In this document: one piece after another, positions 1-7,723 of the stretch | Position numbering within the stretch: position 1 is the first letter of the stretch | How the letters are laid out: each line of letters opens with the position of its first letter | Source: Burkholderiaceae bacterium | GTDB taxonomy: Bacteria; Pseudomonadota; Gammaproteobacteria; Burkholderiales; Burkholderiaceae | Assembly: GCA_030151165.1 (NCBI GenBank) | Contig: JASLEM010000532.1 | Span: 1 to 8,348 of the forward strand | Length of the DNA: 8,348 nucleotides | Direction of reading: 5' to 3' | The notes under the pieces: model-generated | Database searches by the model: none | What the model was told of the DNA's origin: nothing | Seen by the model: only the letters and a program-made list of their open reading frames with translations | Program-made: the position numbers and the translations under genes

Positions 1-1
1 C

Positions 2-1456
<1,455 letters not shown>

Positions 1457-1459
1457 GCG

Positions 1460-2389
1460 ATGGCCCACCTGCCTGAATTCGTCAAGATCGTCGACGTCGG
1501 CCCGCGCGATGGCCTGCAGAACGAGAAGAACCACGTCCCCGCGGCCGACAAGATCGCGCTCGTCGGCCTGCTGCAGGACGCCGGCCTGCGCGAGATCGAG
1601 GTCACCAGCTTCGTCAGCCCGAAGTGGGTGCCGCAGATGGCCGACGCGCTCGACGTGATGGCCGGCATCGCGCGCCAACCCGGCGTGCGCTACTCGGTGC
1701 TCACGCCCAACATGAAGGGCTGGGAGGCCGCGGTCGCGACGAGGCCGGACGAGATCGTCGTGTTCGGCGCGGCCAGCGAGGCGTTCAGCCAGAAGAACAT
1801 CAACTGCTCGATCGCCGAATCGATCGAGCGCTTCGCGCCGGTCGTCGCCGCCGCGAAGGCTGCCGGTGTCAAGGTGCGCGCCGCGATCTCGTGCGCGGTC
1901 GGCTGCCCGTACGAGGGCGAAGTCGCGCCGTCGCGCGTGGGCATGGTCGCGCGGATGATGCGCGCGATCGGCGTCGACCACGTCGGCGTCGCCGACACCA
2001 TCGGCGTCGGCACCCCGCTGAAGGTGCGCGCCGCGATGGAGGCCGCGCTTGAGCACTTCCCGCTCGCCGAGACCAGCGGCCACTTCCACGACACCTACGG
2101 CCAGGCGCTGTCGAACATCCACGAGTGCCTGCAGATGGGCATCCACACGTTCGACACCAGCGTCTCGGGCCTCGGCGGTTGCCCGTATGCGAAGGGCGCG
2201 ACGGGCAACGTCGCGACGGAAGACGTCGTCTACCTGCTGCACGGCCTGGGCATCCGCACGGGCATCGACCTCGACAAGCTCGTCGACGCCGGCGCCTTCA
2301 TCAGCCAGCGGATCGGCAAGCCGAACGGCTCGCGTGTCGCGCGCGCGATGCTCGCCAAGCGCGCGGATGCGTCGGCGGTGTGCGCATGA
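1460..2389 (+). CDS. mvaB: Hydroxymethylglutaryl-CoA lyase
   Basis: Cleaves 3-hydroxy-3-methylglutaryl-CoA to acetyl-CoA and acetoacetate, the last step of leucine catabolism, in the cytoplasm. The 309-residue length is typical of bacterial lyases, and the protein is a single TIM-barrel HMGL-like domain. Landmarks are VDVGPRDGLQNE (11-22, with the catalytic Arg16 and metal-binding Asp17), GHFHDTYG with His208 and His210 (equivalent to human H233 and H235), and the family signature SGLGGCPYAKGATGN with Cys241 (human C266). The spacing between these histidines and the cysteine matches the human enzyme. The ATG at 1460 lies 3 nt after the mccA stop, and a GGAG at 1447-1450 inside the end of mccA can serve as its ribosome site. 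The gene completes the pathway begun by MccAB once a methylglutaconyl-CoA hydratase (not in this window) has acted. Some databases call it hmgL or liuE. No key residue is missing. Confidence 0.95.
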   Translation: MAHLPEFVKIVDVGPRDGLQNEKNHVPAADKIALVGLLQDAGLREIEVTSFVSPKWVPQMADALDVMAGIARQPGVRYSVLTPNMKGWEAAVATRPDEIVVFGAASEAFSQKNINCSIAESIERFAPVVAAAKAAGVKVRAAISCAVGCPYEGEVAPSRVGMVARMMRAIGVDHVGVADTIGVGTPLKVRAAMEAALEHFPLAETSGHFHDTYGQALSNIHECLQMGIHTFDTSVSGLGGCPYAKGATGNVATEDVVYLLHGLGIRTGIDLDKLVDAGAFISQRIGKPNGSRVARAMLAKRADASAVCA

Positions 2390-2895
2390 CGCTCGACGAT
2401 CGCCCCGAAGGCTTCCAGCGCGTGTCGCTGGCGCTGCAGCGGCTCGGCCACGCGCACGCGCCGACCTTCCTCGACACCGCCGCGCGCACGTCGCAGGAAG
2501 CGGCCGACGCGCTGGGCGTCGAGGTCGGGCAGATCGCCAAGAGCGTGGTGTTCCGGCGCAAGGCGGACGAGGTCGCGGTGCTGGTCGTGGCATCGGGCGA
2601 TCGGCGCGTCGACGAGAAGAAGGTCGCGCAGATCGTCGGCGCCATCGGTCGCGCGGACGCCGACTTCGTCAAGGCGAAGACGGGCTTCACGATCGGTGGC
2701 GTGTCGCCGCTCGCGCACGCGACGCCGGTGGTCACGCTGATCGACCGCGAGCTGTTCCGCTTCGACCAGGTGTGGGCCGCGGCGGGCCATTCGCACGGCG
2801 TGTTCCCGATGTCCCCGGCCGAGCTCGAGCAGCTCACCGGCGCGCCGGTGCACGACGTCGTGCAACCCGTCGTCCCACCGTCGGCGGCCGCATGA
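2386..2895 (+). CDS. YbaK/EbsC family aminoacyl-tRNA deacylase
   Basis: A 169-residue single-domain protein of the YbaK/ProX editing family, whose characterised members hydrolyse mischarged tRNAs such as Cys-tRNA(Pro) or Ala-tRNA(Pro) in trans. Family marks are QIAKSVVFR with the conserved Lys52, TGFTIGGVSP (99-108, the GxxSP substrate-pocket motif), the central VVTLIDREL strand, and AAGHSHGVFPMSPAELEQLTG near the C-terminus. It has no membrane segment or signal peptide. The start ATG at 2386 overlaps the lyase stop (ATGA), which was used to choose it. No good Shine-Dalgarno sequence precedes it, so translational coupling to the lyase is likely. The sequence does not reveal which tRNA it edits. 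Its presence in a leucine-degradation operon is not explained by the known family role. The family call is firm and the substrate is unknown. Confidence 0.88.
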   Translation: MTLDDRPEGFQRVSLALQRLGHAHAPTFLDTAARTSQEAADALGVEVGQIAKSVVFRRKADEVAVLVVASGDRRVDEKKVAQIVGAIGRADADFVKAKTGFTIGGVSPLAHATPVVTLIDRELFRFDQVWAAAGHSHGVFPMSPAELEQLTGAPVHDVVQPVVPPSAAA

Positions 2896-3146
2896 GCGGC
2901 GTGATCCGCGACGGCGTCGACACCGCGCCGCCCACCGCGTGGTTCGAGGCGCGCCTGCCGGAGGTCGCCGCGGCGTCGCCGGTGCCGTCGCCGTGCGCGA
3001 ACATCTGCAAGATCGACCCGGCGACCGACGTCTGCCTCGGCTGCCGCCGCACGCTCGCCGAGATCGCCGCGTGGAGCCGCATGGGCGACGCCGACAAGCG
3101 CGCCGTGTGGCTGCAACTGCCCGGCCGCGGCCCCGCGACGGCGTGA
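2892..3146 (+). CDS. DUF1289 domain four-cysteine small protein
   Basis: An 84-residue protein of a family with no established function. After a variable N-terminus of about 30 residues comes the DUF1289 core SPCANICKIDPATDVCLGC, followed by RRTLAEIAAWSRM. Cysteines 35, 39, 48 and 51 form a CX3CX8CX2C pattern, which suggests binding of zinc, iron or an Fe-S cluster; this is inference only. It is probably cytoplasmic, with no signal peptide or membrane helix. The ATG at 2892 overlaps the preceding stop as ATGA and lacks a recognisable ribosome site, so it is probably coupled to the YbaK-like gene. In-frame codons upstream are only the other-frame shadow of the preceding genes, which supports this start. 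It sits between a tRNA-editing gene and a thioredoxin-fold isomerase. Confidence 0.88.
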   Translation: MSGVIRDGVDTAPPTAWFEARLPEVAAASPVPSPCANICKIDPATDVCLGCRRTLAEIAAWSRMGDADKRAVWLQLPGRGPATA

Positions 3147-3154
3147 TCCATCGC

Positions 3155-3160
3155 AAGGAG
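3155..3160 (+). promoter_or_regulatory. Strong Shine-Dalgarno site of the isomerase gene
   Basis: AAGGAG lies 5 nt before the ATG at 3166, in the 19-nt gap after the DUF1289 gene. It is the best ribosome site in the five-gene operon and fixes the isomerase start. It suggests this last gene is translated independently, unlike the two coupled genes before it. Confidence 0.8.
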
Positions 3161-3165
3161 ATCCC

Positions 3166-3759
3166 ATGCAGCGCGTGATCTTCGACTTCGACATCATCTC
3201 GCCCTACGCGTACCTCGCGTTCGAGCGGCTGCCGCAGGCGCTGGAAGGCGTGTCGCACCACGTCGAGTACCGGCCGGTGCTGTTCGCCGCGCTGCTGAAG
3301 GCGTGGGGCAACATGGCGCCGGTGGACGTCGCGCCGAAGAAGGCGTGGCTGTTCCGCCAGAGCGCGTGGCTCGCGGCGCGCGACGGCGTGCGCTTCGAGC
3401 CGCCCGTGCCGCACCCGTTCAACCCGCTCGCGCTGCTGCGCCTGCTCGTGGCGAGCGTGCCGGCCGGGCAGCAGCCGAACCGGCGCGTGGTCGAGCTCGC
3501 GTTCCGCCATGTGTGGACGCGCGGCGGCGCCGATCCGAACGACCCCGATGCGCTGGCCGCGCTCACCGACGCCATCGCGCCCGTGCGCGACCCGCGCGGC
3601 GACGAGGTCAAGGCCGAGCTGCACGCCCGCGCGGCCGATGCCGTACGGGCCGGGGTATTCGGCGTGCCGTTCTTCCGGCTCGACGACGGGCAGCATTTCT
3701 GGGGCCAGGATTCGGTGGAGATGCTGGCCGATGCGATGAGGGCAATCCAGGCGCGTTGA
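3166..3759 (+). CDS. 2-hydroxychromene-2-carboxylate isomerase family protein (kappa-GST/DsbA fold)
   Basis: A 197-residue protein, the usual length for this family, with a thioredoxin-like fold interrupted by a helical domain. The N-terminus has FDFDIISPYAYLAFE with Ser12 where NahD and kappa-class glutathione transferases place their glutathione-activating serine. It also has HPFNPLALLRLL (83-94), GVFGVPFF (163-170, with the cis-proline Pro168 of the thioredoxin fold) and the C-terminal FWGQDSVEML. It has no CXXC, so it is not a disulfide oxidoreductase. The characterised member NahD isomerises a ring-opened naphthalene intermediate using glutathione. No naphthalene genes are seen here, and the protein is the last member of a leucine-degradation operon. 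Its true substrate is therefore unknown and may be a glutathione-linked CoA-pathway or aldehyde by-product (inference). It is probably cytoplasmic. The start is fixed by AAGGAG 5 nt upstream. Confidence 0.88.
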   Translation: MQRVIFDFDIISPYAYLAFERLPQALEGVSHHVEYRPVLFAALLKAWGNMAPVDVAPKKAWLFRQSAWLAARDGVRFEPPVPHPFNPLALLRLLVASVPAGQQPNRRVVELAFRHVWTRGGADPNDPDALAALTDAIAPVRDPRGDEVKAELHARAADAVRAGVFGVPFFRLDDGQHFWGQDSVEMLADAMRAIQAR

Positions 3760-3820
3760 CGGGGTGTCGACCACGCCATTGAACGCGACGTGGGCCAGAC
3801 GGAATGAACCTCGGGGCTCG

Positions 3821-3866
3821 CGCGCCCATGCGAGTTCCCTGCTGGAGCGGCAGGGCCATGGGCGCG
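3821..3866 (+). repeat. Nested perfect inverted repeat (10 bp outer, 6 bp inner stem)
   Basis: CGCGCCCATG (3821-3830) pairs perfectly with CATGGGCGCG (3857-3866). Inside it, CCCTGC (3837-3842) pairs perfectly with GCAGGG (3850-3855) around a 7-nt loop. The internal asymmetry is 6 nt on the left and 1 nt on the right. It lies 62 nt after the isomerase stop and has no following T-run, so it is not a classical intrinsic terminator. It may be a 3'-end stabilising structure, part of a Rho-dependent end, or a cis-regulatory RNA. Confidence 0.6.
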
Positions 3867-3935
3867 TCGGGCCCCGCTCGTCGCGCCCTCGCGGCGGGTC
3901 GGCCGCTCCGGTGTTTACCCTCGCGCGCGCCGTCA

Positions 3936-3950
3936 TTCTCACGATGAGAA
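3936..3950. promoter_or_regulatory. Perfect dyad, candidate operator upstream of the transporter
   Basis: TTCTCA and TGAGAA form perfect 6-bp arms around a 3-nt centre (CGA), about 137 nt before the transporter ATG. It is AT-rich compared with its surroundings, as regulator sites often are. No regulator gene is adjacent in the window, so the function is inference. Confidence 0.3.
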
Positions 3951-3997
3951 ACGGGACGTCCGCGTTATCCCTCGAGTTGTAAGTTTCGCGTCACGCT

Positions 3998-4010
3998 CGT
4001 GTCAGACACG
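3998..4010. promoter_or_regulatory. Perfect dyad, candidate operator or leader hairpin
   Basis: CGTGTC and GACACG are perfect 6-bp arms around a single A. GTCAGA at 4001-4006 recurs at 4012-4017, an 11-nt period close to one helical turn. It lies 77 nt before the transporter start. Binding by a dimeric regulator is possible but untested. Confidence 0.3.
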
Positions 4011-4073
4011 GGTCAGAGGGCAGTCCCACGATGCGCAACAGCAGCCCCCGGTCCGCGGAGGGCTTCGCGACAA

Positions 4074-4079
4074 AAGGAG
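4074..4079 (+). promoter_or_regulatory. Shine-Dalgarno site of the transporter gene
   Basis: AAGGAG with a 7-nt spacer fixes the ATG at 4087. It argues against the other-frame ATG at 4031, which has no ribosome site. Confidence 0.8.
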
Positions 4080-4086
4080 ACAACGC

Positions 4087-5799
4087 ATGTCCAGCATCCC
4101 CGTGTCCGGCCGCGCGCCGGCACGTACCCCCGGCATCACCGGCGACGAACGCAAGGTCATCTTCGCGTCCTCGCTCGGCACCGTGTTCGAGTGGTACGAC
4201 TTCTTCGTGTACGGCTCGCTCGCGGGCTACGTCAACAAGGCCTTCTTCACGGGCCTCGACCCGGCCGCCGGCTACATCGCGACGCTGCTCGTGTTCGCCG
4301 CCGGCTTCTTCGTGCGGCCGTTCGGCGCGCTGGTGTTCGGCCGCCTCGGCGACATGATCGGGCGCAAGTACACGTTCCTGGTCACGATCCTGATCATGGG
4401 CCTGTCGACCGCGGTGATCGGCATCATCCCGACCTACGCCCAGATCGGCGGCGCGGCCCCGATCCTGCTGATCCTGCTGCGCGTCTTGCAGGGCCTCGCG
4501 CTCGGCGGCGAGTACGGCGGCGCGGCGACCTACGTGGCGGAGCACTCGCCGCAGGGCCGGCGCGGCGAGTACACGTCGTGGATCCAGACCACGGCGACGC
4601 TGGGCCTGTTCCTGTCGCTCGTCGCGATCCTCGGCTTCAAGGCGATGGTCTCGAAGGAAGCGTTCGAGGATCCATGGGGCTGGTGGCGCGCGCCGTTCAT
4701 CGCGTCGATCGTGCTGCTGGTCATCAGCGTGTGGATCCGCCTGTCGATGAACGAGTCGCCCGCGTTCAAGCGGATGAAGGAAGAGGGCCGCACGTCCAAG
4801 GCGCCGCTGACCGAATCGTTCACGAAGTGGGGCAACCTGAAGATCGTGCTGCTCGCGCTGTTCGGCCTCGTCGCCGGCCAGGGCGTGGTGTGGTACTCGG
4901 GCCAGTTCTACGCGATGATCTTCCTGACGAACTCGCTCAAGATCGACGGCACGACGGCCCAGTGGATGATCGCCGTGGCGCTGCTGCTCGGCACGCCGTT
5001 CTTCGTCGTCTTCGGCAAGCTGTCGGACAAGATCGGCCGCAAGCCCATCATCCTGGCCGGCATGCTGCTCGCCTGCCTGACGTACTTCCCGATCTTCAAG
5101 GGCCTGGCCGCCGTCGGCAACCCGGCGCTGGCGCAGGCGCAGGCGACGGCGACGATCTCGGTCAAGGCCGACCCGGCGAGCTGCGCGTTCCAGGGCAACC
5201 CGGTCGCGCGCGAGATCGACTTCCTGAGCTCCTGCGACATCGCCAAGCGCGCGCTGACCTCCAACTCGGCCAGCTACGCGAACGAGCCCGTGCCGCCCGG
5301 CACGCCCGCGACGGTGACGATCGGCGACAAGACGCTGACCGCCCCGTCGGGCACGCTGGCCGCCAACGGCTACAAGTTCGACGACGCGTCCGGCAAGGCG
5401 ATCGCGGGCTTCAAGAAGGACGTCGCCGAGGCGATGAAGGCCGCCGGCTACCCGGCCAAGGCGGCACCGATCGCGGCGTTCAGTGGCCAGTGGTGGTCGA
5501 TCATCGGCCTGTTGTGGATCCTGATGATCTACGTGACGATGGTCTACGGCCCGATCGCGGCGATGCTGGTCGAGCTGTTCCCGACCCGCATCCGCTACAC
5601 GTCGATGAGCCTGCCGTACCACATCGGCAACGGCTGGTTCGGCGGCCTGCTGCCGTCGATCACGCTGGCGATGGTCGCGCAGAACGGCAACATGTTCTAC
5701 GGCCTGTGGTACCCGATCGTCATCGCGGCCGTGTGCTTCGTGATCGGCGTGCTGTTCATCCGCGAGACCAAGGACGTCGACATCTACGCCCGCGACTGA
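4087..5799 (+). CDS. MHS-family major facilitator transporter with large TM9-TM10 insert
   Basis: A 570-residue inner-membrane transporter of the metabolite:H+ symporter branch of the MFS (relatives of ProP, ShiA and KgtP, which are about 430-500 residues). MHS marks are ASSLGTVFEWYDFFVYGSLA (TM1, residues 27-46), motif A RLGDMIGRK (86-94) after TM2, LRVLQGLALGGEYGGAATYV (131-150, TM4), EHSPQGRRGEYTSW (152-165), and KLSDKIGRK (311-319) in the TM8-TM9 loop. I place twelve hydrophobic segments at about 23-47, 62-84, 95-115, 123-150, 165-186, 203-219, 250-281, 290-310, 319-338, 467-495, 505-532 and 537-558. The extra length is a polar insert, about residues 341-466, between TM9 and TM10. By topology it is periplasmic, and it has two cysteines (366, 383). 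Substrate is unknown; members carry organic acids, osmolytes or aromatic acids with protons. The gene stands alone between a long gap and a strong terminator, so it is probably its own transcription unit. Confidence 0.92.
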   Translation: MSSIPVSGRAPARTPGITGDERKVIFASSLGTVFEWYDFFVYGSLAGYVNKAFFTGLDPAAGYIATLLVFAAGFFVRPFGALVFGRLGDMIGRKYTFLVTILIMGLSTAVIGIIPTYAQIGGAAPILLILLRVLQGLALGGEYGGAATYVAEHSPQGRRGEYTSWIQTTATLGLFLSLVAILGFKAMVSKEAFEDPWGWWRAPFIASIVLLVISVWIRLSMNESPAFKRMKEEGRTSKAPLTESFTKWGNLKIVLLALFGLVAGQGVVWYSGQFYAMIFLTNSLKIDGTTAQWMIAVALLLGTPFFVVFGKLSDKIGRKPIILAGMLLACLTYFPIFKGLAAVGNPALAQAQATATISVKADPASCAFQGNPVAREIDFLSSCDIAKRALTSNSASYANEPVPPGTPATVTIGDKTLTAPSGTLAANGYKFDDASGKAIAGFKKDVAEAMKAAGYPAKAAPIAAFSGQWWSIIGLLWILMIYVTMVYGPIAAMLVELFPTRIRYTSMSLPYHIGNGWFGGLLPSITLAMVAQNGNMFYGLWYPIVIAAVCFVIGVLFIRETKDVDIYARD

Positions 5800-5810
5800 C
5801 GCGCGCGCCC

Positions 5811-5854
5811 GGCCGTTCGCGGCCTGCCAGGAACGGCCCCGCGGGGCCGTTTTT
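5811..5854 (+). terminator. Rho-independent terminator of the transporter gene, with upstream UUCG hairpin
   Basis: The core is AACGGCCC (5832-5839) pairing perfectly with GGGCCGTT (5844-5851) around CGCG, running into five Ts (5850-5854). Just upstream, GGCCG-TTCG-CGGCC (5811-5824) makes a 5-bp stem with a UUCG loop. The core lies 33 nt after the stop codon and fits a textbook intrinsic terminator on the + strand only. Confidence 0.92.
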
Positions 5855-5912
5855 CATGGCCGGGCGGCTCGCGCTCGACGGTGGAAAACTCCGTGCCGCG
5901 GGGCCTGGGCGC

Positions 5913-5941
5913 TTCGCACCGGATTTCGTGCGGTGCACAAT
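5913..5941 (+). promoter_or_regulatory. Candidate sigma-70 promoter of the GGDEF gene, overlapped by a dyad
   Basis: TTCGCA (5913-5918) and CACAAT (5936-5941) are each 4 of 6 matches to the -35 and -10 consensus, with a 17-nt spacer. A perfect dyad, GCACCG (5916-5921) and CGGTGC (5931-5936), lies across the spacer and touches both boxes, where a repressor could act. If real, the leader is about 140 nt long. This is the only reasonable promoter I see between the terminator and the gene. Confidence 0.38.
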
Positions 5942-6085
5942 GGCCCGGTCACCCACCCCGGCAGAGCGACCGGCGCGGGATCCGCGCGGAGGTGTGCGGT
6001 GCGACACGGCCGGGGACGGGCGCACGACGCTTGCCACCGCCGGTGAGCGAGGCGACCGGATGCAGCCTCGGGCGTTGGGGGTTTG

Positions 6086-7690
6086 ATGTCAGAACAAGAA
6101 GCGATGGACGACGAACTGCGCGCACTCGACCTCGCGGCCGAGGAACAGGGGGCGGCGGCGCTGCCCGCGATCCAGGCGGCGGTCGACCGGCTGCGCGGCG
6201 CGGGCGACCGCGACCGCCTCGTGTGGGCGCTGCCGCCGCTGGCGCGGGCGCTCGCGCTGTCCGACCGGTTCGATGCCGCCGACGAAGCCGCGGCCGAGGC
6301 GCTCGCGCACTTCCGCGTGCAGGGCTCGACGCGCGGCCAGGCGTTCGCGCTCAACGCCCAGGGCATCGTCGGCCTGCGGCGCGGGCTGCCGACGCGCGTG
6401 CTGGAGGCCACCGGCGAGGCCGTCGTGCTGGCGCGCGCAGCCGAGGATCCGGTGCTGCAGGTGCGCATCGCCAACACGCTCGGCGCCGTGCTGATCGACA
6501 TCGGCCGCCTGCCCGAAGCCGTCCAGATCCTCGAGGAAGGCCTGCGCGCCGCGCGCGGCTTTTCCGACGAGGCCGTCGTGCTGCGGCTGCGCTCCAACCT
6601 GTCGCTCGCGCTCGCCCGGTGGGCCTGGCGCGAGCACGACGAGAAGGGGCCGGAAGCGCTGTGGCGGCCACGCGCCGAGCGCGCCATCGAGGTCATGCAG
6701 TCCACGGTGGCGGTGTGGCGCCGCCAAGGCAAGTCCGGCGAGATCAGCGGCGCGATGGACAACCTCGCCGTCGCCTACATCGTGCTGGGCCGCCTGCAGG
6801 AAGCCCACGACGCCCTCGACGAAGCCGAGCGCCTGATGGACCCCGAGGAGGCGAACAACCTGACGGTGGTGTTCAGCTGCGTGCGCGCGCGCGCCCACCT
6901 GCAGGCCGGCGAGCCGGCGCTGGCGCTCGAGGCGATCGAGCGCGGGCGGGCGTCGGCGGACATCCGCGGCGGCCACGTCCACATCGACGAGATCCATCGC
7001 CTGAAGTCGCTCGCGCACGAGGCGCGCGGCGAGCTGCGCGAGGCGCTCGACGCGCACAAGCGTTTCCACGAACTGCGCACGCACCTCGTGCTCGAGCGCG
7101 CCGAGCAGCAGGCCAGCGCGCTCGCCGTCGCGCTCAACACCGAGCGCGCGCTGCGCCAGGTGAGCGAGGAGCGCGACCGCGCCGAACGCGCGCACCTCGA
7201 GGCGCGCCACGACCAGCTCACCGGCCTGGCCAACCGCCGCCGCTTCGACGAGTACCTCGCCGGCATGCTGCCGCGCGCGAGCGACGAGCATCCCGTGTCG
7301 CTGGTGCTGGTCGACCTCGACCACTTCAAGTCGATCAACGACCGCTACCGCCACCTGGCCGGCGACGCGGCGCTGCGCTGGGTCGCGACGCACCTGCAGG
7401 CGCAATGCCGCCAGACCGACCTGCCCGCGCGCCTCGGCGGCGACGAGTTCGCGCTCGTGCTGACCGCGCCGCTGGCGGTCGCGCACCAGGTCTGCACGCG
7501 GCTGCGCGTCGCGGTGGCCGAGCGCTCGAGCGAGTTGCCGGCGGAGGTCACGATCCGCCTGAGCGCCGGCATCGCCGAGGCCACGGCGCCGTGCGACCCG
7601 ATGCACCTGTTCAAGCGCGCCGACGAGGCGCTCTACGCGGCCAAGGCCGCCGGGCGCGACGCGGTCCGCCACGACCTGAACAAGGGATAG
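6086..7690 (+). CDS. Soluble TPR-repeat diguanylate cyclase (GGDEF domain)
   Basis: Predicted to make cyclic di-GMP from two GTP, controlled by an N-terminal protein-interaction domain. The 534 residues show no membrane segment or signal peptide. About seven TPR-like helical pairs span residues 44-334, for example [20 protein letters not shown] (129-148) and [20 protein letters not shown] (224-243). A charged coiled coil (about 335-375) leads into the GGDEF domain, which opens at [13 protein letters not shown]. Active-site elements are present: Asp410 and Asp412 in [10 protein letters not shown], Asn418, Asp427, and the intact GGDEF (451-455). RQTD (442-445) sits five residues before it, as in the product-inhibition RxxD site. 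The usual Gly of the YGHxxGD stretch is Arg422 (YRHLAGD). No EAL or HD-GYP domain follows. The ATG at 6086 is chosen; a TTG one codon upstream is possible, and the ribosome site (GGGGG, 6077-6081) is poor. It is probably monocistronic. The input signal is unknown. Confidence 0.92.
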   Translation: MSEQEAMDDELRALDLAAEEQGAAALPAIQAAVDRLRGAGDRDRLVWALPPLARALALSDRFDAADEAAAEALAHFRVQGSTRGQAFALNAQGIVGLRRGLPTRVLEATGEAVVLARAAEDPVLQVRIANTLGAVLIDIGRLPEAVQILEEGLRAARGFSDEAVVLRLRSNLSLALARWAWREHDEKGPEALWRPRAERAIEVMQSTVAVWRRQGKSGEISGAMDNLAVAYIVLGRLQEAHDALDEAERLMDPEEANNLTVVFSCVRARAHLQAGEPALALEAIERGRASADIRGGHVHIDEIHRLKSLAHEARGELREALDAHKRFHELRTHLVLERAEQQASALAVALNTERALRQVSEERDRAERAHLEARHDQLTGLANRRRFDEYLAGMLPRASDEHPVSLVLVDLDHFKSINDRYRHLAGDAALRWVATHLQAQCRQTDLPARLGGDEFALVLTAPLAVAHQVCTRLRVAVAERSSELPAEVTIRLSAGIAEATAPCDPMHLFKRADEALYAAKAAGRDAVRHDLNKG

Positions 7691-7701
7691 CAAGGCCCCG
7701 G

Positions 7702-7723
7702 GCTGGCGCTTTGCCGGCGTTTT
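7702..7723 (+). terminator. Possible weak rho-independent terminator after the GGDEF gene
   Basis: GCTGGC (7702-7707) pairs with GCCGGC (7713-7718), with one G-T wobble, around GCTTT. A four-T run (7720-7723) follows. It starts 11 nt after the stop codon. The stem is short and the T-run interrupted, so termination may be partial, allowing some read-through into the reductase gene. Confidence 0.42.

Larger units (their letters stand above)
3760..4086. other. 327-nt non-coding gap between the isomerase and transporter genes
   Basis: No credible gene lies here. The reading frame open from 3764 to 3982 (72 codons) is rich in Arg, Ala and Ser, lacks a ribosome site and resembles no family I know. 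The gap holds a nested hairpin (3821-3866), perfect dyads at 3936-3950 and 3998-4010, an 8-nt palindrome GGACGTCC (3954-3961), and the transporter ribosome site. I could not assign a convincing sigma-70 promoter. It presumably contains the 3' end of the leucine operon transcript and the start of the transporter transcript. Confidence 0.6.

Noticed and set aside
3166..3759. Naphthalene catabolism gene nahD
   Set aside because: The fold and motifs fit the family, but no naphthalene dioxygenase or aldolase genes are present and the context is leucine degradation, so the symbol is not justified.
2230..3942. 570-codon open frame on the minus strand across four genes
   Set aside because: Arg/Ala/Gly/His-rich translation without any family motif, lying opposite well-supported genes. 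Long antisense frames are expected at this GC content.
3764..3982. 72-codon frame in the intergenic gap
   Set aside because: No ribosome site, Arg/Ser/Ala-rich, no recognisable family, and it overlaps the palindromic elements.
4031..4086. ATG at 4031 as a leader peptide for the transporter
   Set aside because: No ribosome site, and the frame runs on for 108 codons into the transporter gene in another frame, so it does not form a short leader with its own stop.
3991..5622. 543-codon minus-strand frame opposite the transporter
   Set aside because: Composition dominated by Arg, Asp, His and Gln from reversed hydrophobic codons. The + strand protein has clear MHS motifs.
6089..7693. 534-codon minus-strand frame exactly opposite the GGDEF gene
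   Set aside because: It mirrors the coding frame of a protein with recognisable TPR and GGDEF motifs, has no motif of its own, and reflects third-position GC bias.
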